Assembly (NCBI GenBank): GCA_937898195.1
Contig: CALEJD010000103.1
Coordinates: forward strand, 1 to 5,988
Length of the DNA stretch: 5,988 bases
Origin: an uncultured Clostridia bacterium
GTDB taxonomy: Bacteria; Bacillota; Clostridia; Oscillospirales; Acutalibacteraceae
Direction of reading: 5' to 3'
This document shows, one piece after another, positions 1 to 3,887 of this stretch. Made by a program: the position numbers and the translations under genes. Within the stretch, counting starts at the first letter, position 1. Each line of letters begins with the position of its first letter. The notes under the pieces are model-generated. The model ran no database searches and was not told the DNA's origin. It saw only the letters and a list, made by a program, of their open reading frames with translations.

Positions 1-375
1 AAAAGCGACAATTCCGGATAAGCTGTTAAGATTAAAGGTATCCCGGAGAAGAATCCGGTCTGAAAATCCGATTTTTTTGTGAACAGCAATCATAAATCCA
101 CTGATAACAGTTATAACACCCAGTCCGCCGATCTGTATCAGAATAAGTATAACAGCCTGACCGAAAACACTCCATGTTGAAGCTGTAGGTAAAGTTACAA
201 GGCCTGTAACGCAGGTGGCTGTTGTAGCGGTGAAAAAGGCATCAATATAGGAGACGCCTTTTCCGTCCGACGAGCTTATGGGCAGATACAGAAGAATGCT
301 GCCGATAAAAATGGCAGCAAGAAAGCTGAACATTATTATCTGTGTTGTTGAAGGTCTGATTTTCTTATTTATCAT
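1..375 (-). CDS. ktrB: KtrB/TrkH-family potassium uptake channel subunit, N-terminal part (3' end outside window)
   Basis: This is the membrane pore subunit of a Ktr/Trk potassium uptake system, which works with a cytoplasmic RCK/NAD-binding gating subunit (KtrA/TrkA) that is not in this window. The frame is open for 125 codons from the ATG at 373-375 to the window edge. Residues 12-31 form a first hydrophobic helix (TQIIMFSFLAAIFIGSILLY). Residues 45-61 are the first pore loop (DAFFTATTATCVTGLVT), with the family's selectivity-filter glycine at G58. Residues 70-99 form the second helix and contain the family pattern FGQ-LIQIGGLG. The pore loop lies close to the N-terminus, with no room for the extra pair of helices found in E. 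coli TrkH, so the short KtrB type fits better; this is an inference. A weak Shine-Dalgarno (AAGAG at 381-385) precedes the start by 5 bases. The gene begins 14 bases after the lacZ stop with no promoter or terminator between, so it is probably read from lacZ. The family call is firm; the subtype is less so. Confidence 0.9.
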   Translation of the reverse strand, partial: MINKKIRPSTTQIIMFSFLAAIFIGSILLYLPISSSDGKGVSYIDAFFTATTATCVTGLVTLPTASTWSVFGQAVILILIQIGGLGVITVISGFMIAVHKKIGFSDRILLRDTFNLNSLSGIVAF

Positions 376-389
376 AAACACTCTTATTA

Positions 390-3300
390 TCAGATAACCT
401 CAATGCTGAAGCTGTACTCATACTTTGTGTTGCCGTGCATAATGTAGGGCTCACGAAGACAAGCATTACCCGGTGTGTCACCGCCGATACCTCTCTGCAT
501 ATGGTCAATGCATACGGTGGTGAAGTTCTTGTGCTTGAGTGAGTGAATGTGGGTGGCATTGTCAAGGTCGTTGACAGTGTAATGGTGACAGTTGAACTCA
601 AAGGTTTCACCCTTGTGAGTGAACCTGAGGCCCTGACCCTCTGCGTTTGTTACTTCAAGAGTACGGATATCGGTTCTGTGTCCGTTTTCCTGAGGTCTCA
701 TATAGTGATGCTCAAGGTCGGTTACAGTCATTTCGTAAAGTCCTACTCTTGCGCCTACTCGTCTGTCGATGTAGTTTTCGTGAGGACCTCTGCCGTACCA
801 TTTTACATTTTCGAAGGCTCTGTCCATTGTAAGAGTGGTGCCGAAGCGTACCATATCCATAATGGGTGTGCCTGTTTCCGTAACCTCGATTTTACCGTTG
901 GGGTAAACAATGTAGGAGAGCTTTGCATCCTTCATGCCTACAGCGGAAATGCTTACGGTAATTTCTGCTCCCTTTGCTGTCTTCTGGATGCTTGTTGCCT
1001 TTGTTTTGAGGTTGTTTGATGCAAGCTTCCATGCGTGGAGAGGATGAACGGGGATGAGAGGAGGAACGAAGTTGATATAGTCAATGTCGTTGTCGGTGAG
1101 AGCTCTGTAATAGTTGGGGCGAAGCTCACCCTTGAGGTATTCCTTACCGTCCTTTACAAGTGAGGCGAGAAGCCCCTTCTTAAAGGTATAGGTGAAGCCA
1201 TGACCCTTAACGGTGCATTCCTTTTCTGTGCCTTCAACGGTGATTGCGCCTTCTGAGGCTGCTTCGGCTTTTTCATCAGCCTTTTTGAGGATGAACTGGT
1301 CAAAGCCCTGCTCGTAGCCTGCCTTTGCAAAGCGGCAGTCGTCGCGGCGGATGAAGGAGAAGGTGATAATTACCTCGCCCTCGGGCATTTTTTCAATGCC
1401 GTAATCAAAGACGAATTCCATTTCGCTTAAGGGTGCAAGATTTTCAAAGGAGCTTCTCTTAAGAATTCCTTCCTTTATCTTCTCACCGTTTTCGGTGATG
1501 AGGTACTGAATATCAAACTTCTTAAGGTCGGAGAACATCTGCTTGTTCTTGAGAAGGAAAACGCCCTTTTCAAGGTCAACGGCCTTAATCTGGATTTCAC
1601 AGTAAACCTTTCTTACCTCGTGAATTGAGGGATGCACCTTTCTGTCTGCGGTGATGATGCCGTTTGCGTTGAAGTAGGTGTTACTGCCTACGATTGCGCA
1701 GGTGTTATAGGGGGGCTTTATCCACAGATCCTTTTCGTTATAGTCTGTGCCGTAAAGCCACATATCTTCGCCGTTTTCGTTAACCTTATGGATAGCCTGG
1801 TCAACGAAGTCCCAGATGTAACCGCCGCAAAGATTGTCATACTTTTCGAAAGCATCCATATACTCCTGGAAGTTACCAAGACTGTTTTCCATAGCGTGTG
1901 CATATTCACAGAACACAACAGGCTTTGTATAAAGTGACTTATCAATAGGCTTACTGTCAGCGGCAAGTGCATTTGCAATATTGTCAAACCAGGAAATTGT
2001 AAGAGGCTCTTTTTTACCAAGCTTTTCAACCTGATCCTCTGTAGGATACATACGGCTGATAACATCACTCTTTGTAAAGTCAAAGTCACCCTCATAGTGG
2101 AACTGACGGGTGTTGTCAAGCTTAAGGGCTGCTTCCTTCATTCGCATAAAGTTGCTGCCGTCACCTGCCTCGTTACCGAGACTCCACATAAATACACAAG
2201 CGTGGTTTCTGTCACGAAGTACCATTCTTTCCATTCTGTCAATAACTGCGTCAGTCCACATTGGGTTGTCACCTGGAACACCCTTGCGACGAACACCGTG
2301 AGTTTCAAGGTCACATTCATCCATAACATAGAAACCATATTCGTCACAGAGTTCATAGAAATATGGGTCGTCAGGATAGTGAGAAGTACGAATTGAGTTG
2401 ATATTCGCATTCTTCATAAAGTTTAAGTCCTGATGGTATCTTTCAGTAGGCACAGCCCAACCGTTATCAGGGTCAAAGTCGTGACGGTTAACACCACGAA
2501 GCATCAATGGTTTACCATTGAATAAGAACTTTTCACCGATGATTTCAACTTTTTTGAAACCGAAACGAATGCACTTATATGTAGTTTTGCCGTCAGCGGT
2601 AATACTGATAAGAAGTTTATAAAGATATGGACTTTCAGCAGACCATTTCTTTGGATTTTTTATAAGTTTGTTGAATTTAAGATTTGCAGAGCCATCAAAG
2701 TCTGCTTCACCTAAAAGAATTCTCTCGTCACCGTCAATGATTTCAGCCTTAACTGTAGCAGAGCCACTACCAGCATAATCATTGATTTTGATTTCAAGAT
2801 TTGTGTTACTGTCTTTGTATTCTTTGTCAAGGTCAGTTGTTATGAAGAAGTCACGAACGCATTTCTTTGGTTCTGCGAACACATAAACTTCTCTGTAAAG
2901 TCCACAAAGAAGCCACATATCCTGATTTTCAAGATATGCACCGTCAGAAAAACGATAAACCTTAACTGCCACTCTGTTTGAACCTTTGCGAGCATATTTT
3001 GTAATGTCAAACTCGTGTGGTGTCATTGAGCCCTGTGAATAGCCAACAAATTCACCATTGAGATAAACTTCAATAGCAGATTTAGCAGCACCGAAATGTA
3101 AGAAAATCTCCTGACCGTCAAAATGCTCTGGCATATCGAAATCACGAACATAAATACCTATTTCTTGCATTGTGTGGTCAATAGATGGAATTTTGCTCTT
3201 GCTACGGCTTATTGCACGACAATATGTAGATGCATAATAGTAAGGATAACTTTCAGTATCCTGACCAATTTGCCAAACTGATGGCACAGTAATGTCACGC

Positions 3301-3524
3301 CAGAAAGACATATCAAAACTATCCTTATAAAAATCTGTAGGACAGTCGTTAAGTCCTCTCTGCCAATGGAATTTCCAAGTGCCGTTAAGAGTCATTTTTG
3401 AACTTGGCTCAACACGGTTTAATGCGTCAGCTTCATTATCATAAGAAAAGGCAATAACGTGACCGTCTTCCTTATTTCTTTTGATAATTGCAGGATTTTC
3501 CCAATCGTATTTGTAATTTCTCAT
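390..3524 (-). CDS. lacZ: Beta-galactosidase, glycoside hydrolase family 2 (LacZ type), complete
   Basis: This 1044-residue protein matches the usual length of five-domain LacZ enzymes, which hydrolyse terminal beta-galactosides by a retaining mechanism. No signal peptide is visible, so it should be cytoplasmic. Approximate domains are: sugar-binding jelly roll 40-222, immunoglobulin-like 224-330, TIM barrel 331-635, a second immunoglobulin-like domain 641-750, and the C-terminal beta-sandwich 765-1044. Visible motifs are MLRGVNRHDFDP (341-352), IRTSHYPDDP (378-387), DECDLETHG (402-410), WSLGNEAGDG with acid/base E452, FCEYAHAMENS with nucleophile E540, WDFVDQ (571-576) and YGRGPHENY (910-918). 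D202, F618 and N621 align by eye with the sodium-site residues D201, F601 and N604 of E. coli LacZ. The RGIGGD loop (1011-1016) is present, but the tryptophan that follows it in E. coli (W999) is not. There are about 14 extra residues before F618. The start is supported by AAGGAG at 3533-3538, 8 bases upstream. It is divergent from rpoB and probably cotranscribed with the potassium-transporter gene. The substrate may not be lactose. Confidence 0.96.
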   Translation of the reverse strand: MRNYKYDWENPAIIKRNKEDGHVIAFSYDNEADALNRVEPSSKMTLNGTWKFHWQRGLNDCPTDFYKDSFDMSFWRDITVPSVWQIGQDTESYPYYYASTYCRAISRSKSKIPSIDHTMQEIGIYVRDFDMPEHFDGQEIFLHFGAAKSAIEVYLNGEFVGYSQGSMTPHEFDITKYARKGSNRVAVKVYRFSDGAYLENQDMWLLCGLYREVYVFAEPKKCVRDFFITTDLDKEYKDSNTNLEIKINDYAGSGSATVKAEIIDGDERILLGEADFDGSANLKFNKLIKNPKKWSAESPYLYKLLISITADGKTTYKCIRFGFKKVEIIGEKFLFNGKPLMLRGVNRHDFDPDNGWAVPTERYHQDLNFMKNANINSIRTSHYPDDPYFYELCDEYGFYVMDECDLETHGVRRKGVPGDNPMWTDAVIDRMERMVLRDRNHACVFMWSLGNEAGDGSNFMRMKEAALKLDNTRQFHYEGDFDFTKSDVISRMYPTEDQVEKLGKKEPLTISWFDNIANALAADSKPIDKSLYTKPVVFCEYAHAMENSLGNFQEYMDAFEKYDNLCGGYIWDFVDQAIHKVNENGEDMWLYGTDYNEKDLWIKPPYNTCAIVGSNTYFNANGIITADRKVHPSIHEVRKVYCEIQIKAVDLEKGVFLLKNKQMFSDLKKFDIQYLITENGEKIKEGILKRSSFENLAPLSEMEFVFDYGIEKMPEGEVIITFSFIRRDDCRFAKAGYEQGFDQFILKKADEKAEAASEGAITVEGTEKECTVKGHGFTYTFKKGLLASLVKDGKEYLKGELRPNYYRALTDNDIDYINFVPPLIPVHPLHAWKLASNNLKTKATSIQKTAKGAEITVSISAVGMKDAKLSYIVYPNGKIEVTETGTPIMDMVRFGTTLTMDRAFENVKWYGRGPHENYIDRRVGARVGLYEMTVTDLEHHYMRPQENGHRTDIRTLEVTNAEGQGLRFTHKGETFEFNCHHYTVNDLDNATHIHSLKHKNFTTVCIDHMQRGIGGDTPGNACLREPYIMHGNTKYEYSFSIEVI

Positions 3525-3573
3525 AAGTTTAACTCCTTATCTGGAAATTTATGTTAACAAAAATATTACCTAT

Positions 3574-3602
3574 ATTATACATTATATAATAGCATTCGAC
3601 AA
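3574..3602 (-). promoter_or_regulatory. Promoter for lacZ
   Basis: Read on the minus strand, a -35-like TTGTCG (3597-3602) is separated by exactly 17 bases from a perfect -10 TATAAT (3574-3579). A second TATAAT lies a few bases upstream inside the spacer but has no good -35 partner. Transcription would start near 3567 and give a leader of about 43 bases ending in AAGGAG (3533-3538) before the lacZ ATG. Just after the expected start there is an 8-base palindrome TGTTAACA (3552-3559), which could be the core of an operator but is too short to call one. The arrangement fits a housekeeping sigma-A promoter. The -35 matches TTGACA at four of six positions, so it may need an activator. Confidence 0.65.
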
Positions 3603-3639
3603 TAGCAAAATTAAAACTTTATAAAAGGGGAAAAATAGC

Positions 3640-3666
3640 TTTGAAAAAATTTCCAACTTTTTCAAA
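3640..3666. repeat. Perfect 9-base inverted repeat between the divergent promoters (possible operator)
   Basis: TTTGAAAAA (3640-3648) and TTTTTCAAA (3658-3666) are exact reverse complements separated by 9 bases, with symmetry about the spacer. The dyad begins 38 bases upstream of the lacZ -35 hexamer and ends 7 bases before the rpoB -35, so one bound protein could affect both promoters. Its A and T tracts also occupy the place of an UP element for the rpoB promoter. In this A/T-rich stretch a 9-base dyad could arise by chance. The regulator is unknown, and no family consensus that I recognise (for example a LacI-type site with central CG) is present. Confidence 0.45.
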
Positions 3667-3673
3667 TTCACTA

Positions 3674-3702
3674 TTGACATATTGACTTGACTGGTCTATA
3701 AT
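3674..3702 (+). promoter_or_regulatory. Consensus sigma-A promoter for rpoB
   Basis: TTGACA (3674-3679) and TATAAT (3697-3702) are both perfect matches to the housekeeping consensus, with the optimal 17-base spacing. A/T tracts upstream (about 3641-3668) could act as an UP element. Transcription would start near 3708-3711, giving a leader of roughly 180 bases before the rpoB ATG. Two further TTGACT hexamers at 3682 and 3687 lie inside the spacer, too close to this -10 to serve it. A strong dedicated promoter is what rpoB would need here, since no rplJ-rplL operon lies upstream. Confidence 0.85.
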
Positions 3703-3714
3703 AATAAACTGCTA

Positions 3715-3802
3715 TTAAAGTGGAATTGTATACGCTGGAGTATTTTGTGTATCGAAAAGTGTACCACAAAACACCTTGAAAATCAAGCGTATGCACCTTT
3801 AA
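3715..3802 (+). promoter_or_regulatory. Structured rpoB leader element: long multi-part hairpin, family not recognised
   Basis: Three nested pairings can be drawn directly. The outer one is TTAAAG (3715-3720) with CTTTAA (3797-3802). The middle one is GTATACGCT (3728-3736) with AGCGTATGC (3786-3794), nine pairs including one G-U. The inner one is TTTTGTG (3743-3749) with CACAAAA (3765-3771). Extra pairs on the outer side of the inner stem (3738-3741 with 3773-3775) are possible if one base is bulged. A small competing hairpin, CTTGA (3775-3779) with TCAAG (3783-3787), shares two bases with the middle stem. The element begins within about 10 bases of the predicted transcription start, so it would form at the 5' end of the rpoB message. 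It has no U-tract, so it is not an intrinsic terminator in this form. A role in rpoB control or RNA stability is inferred. A palindromic mobile element remnant is the main alternative. Confidence 0.55.
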
Positions 3803-3820
3803 AAATTTAGTAATCTCCAC

Positions 3821-3849
3821 GCCTTTATATTATACTTATAATATAAGGC
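3821..3849 (+). promoter_or_regulatory. Second leader hairpin upstream of the rpoB ribosome-binding site
   Basis: GCCTT-T-ATATTAT (3821-3833) pairs with ATAATATAAGGC (3838-3849): 12 base pairs with one bulged T (3826) and a four-base ACTT loop. It is followed by TCAGG and an A-rich run, not by T residues, so it is not a plus-strand intrinsic terminator. On the minus strand there is no terminal T-run either. It lies 20 bases before the GGAGA of the rpoB ribosome-binding site, so it could hold the upstream TCTCC (3814-3818) and that site close together. A TATAAT at 3837-3842 falls in its 3' arm but has no -35 partner. The structure is clear; the function is inferred. Confidence 0.55.
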
Positions 3850-3869
3850 TCAGGAATAAAAAAACGAAC

Positions 3870-3874
3870 GGAGA
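3870..3874 (+). promoter_or_regulatory. rpoB ribosome-binding site with unusual spacing
   Basis: GGAGA is the only good Shine-Dalgarno core before rpoB, but it lies 13 bases from the ATG at 3888, longer than the usual 6-9. The following GTGATT (3875-3880) extends complementarity to the 16S tail (GGAG-GTGAT with one extra A), so pairing through that part would give a normal distance. A frame-shifted GTG at 3875 opens a different frame. An in-frame TGA at 3876-3878 rules out any earlier rpoB start. Confidence 0.6.
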
Positions 3875-3887
3875 GTGATTAAGCCCT

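Noticed and set aside
376..389. Separate promoter or terminator between lacZ and ktrB
   Set aside because: Only 14 bases are available, and no -10/-35 pair is seen in the end of lacZ just upstream on the minus strand.
543..1019. Plus-strand open frames opposite lacZ (543-1019, 647-832, 1632-1937, 2097-2396)
   Set aside because: They lie antisense to a conserved GH2 gene, have no recognisable domain or ribosome-binding site, and their composition is that of a reverse-strand shadow.
3837..3842. TATAAT as a second rpoB promoter
   Set aside because: No -35-like hexamer at 16-18 bases upstream, and the motif is explained by the arm of the hairpin.
3821..3849. Hairpin considered as an intrinsic terminator
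   Set aside because: No T-run follows the stem on either strand; the plus-strand side is followed by an A-rich run, and it lies inside the rpoB leader.
3525..3887. tRNA, small ribosomal protein gene or rplL remnant in the intergenic region
   Set aside because: No cloverleaf or T-loop pattern and no L12-like peptide in any frame; frames are short and A/T-rich.
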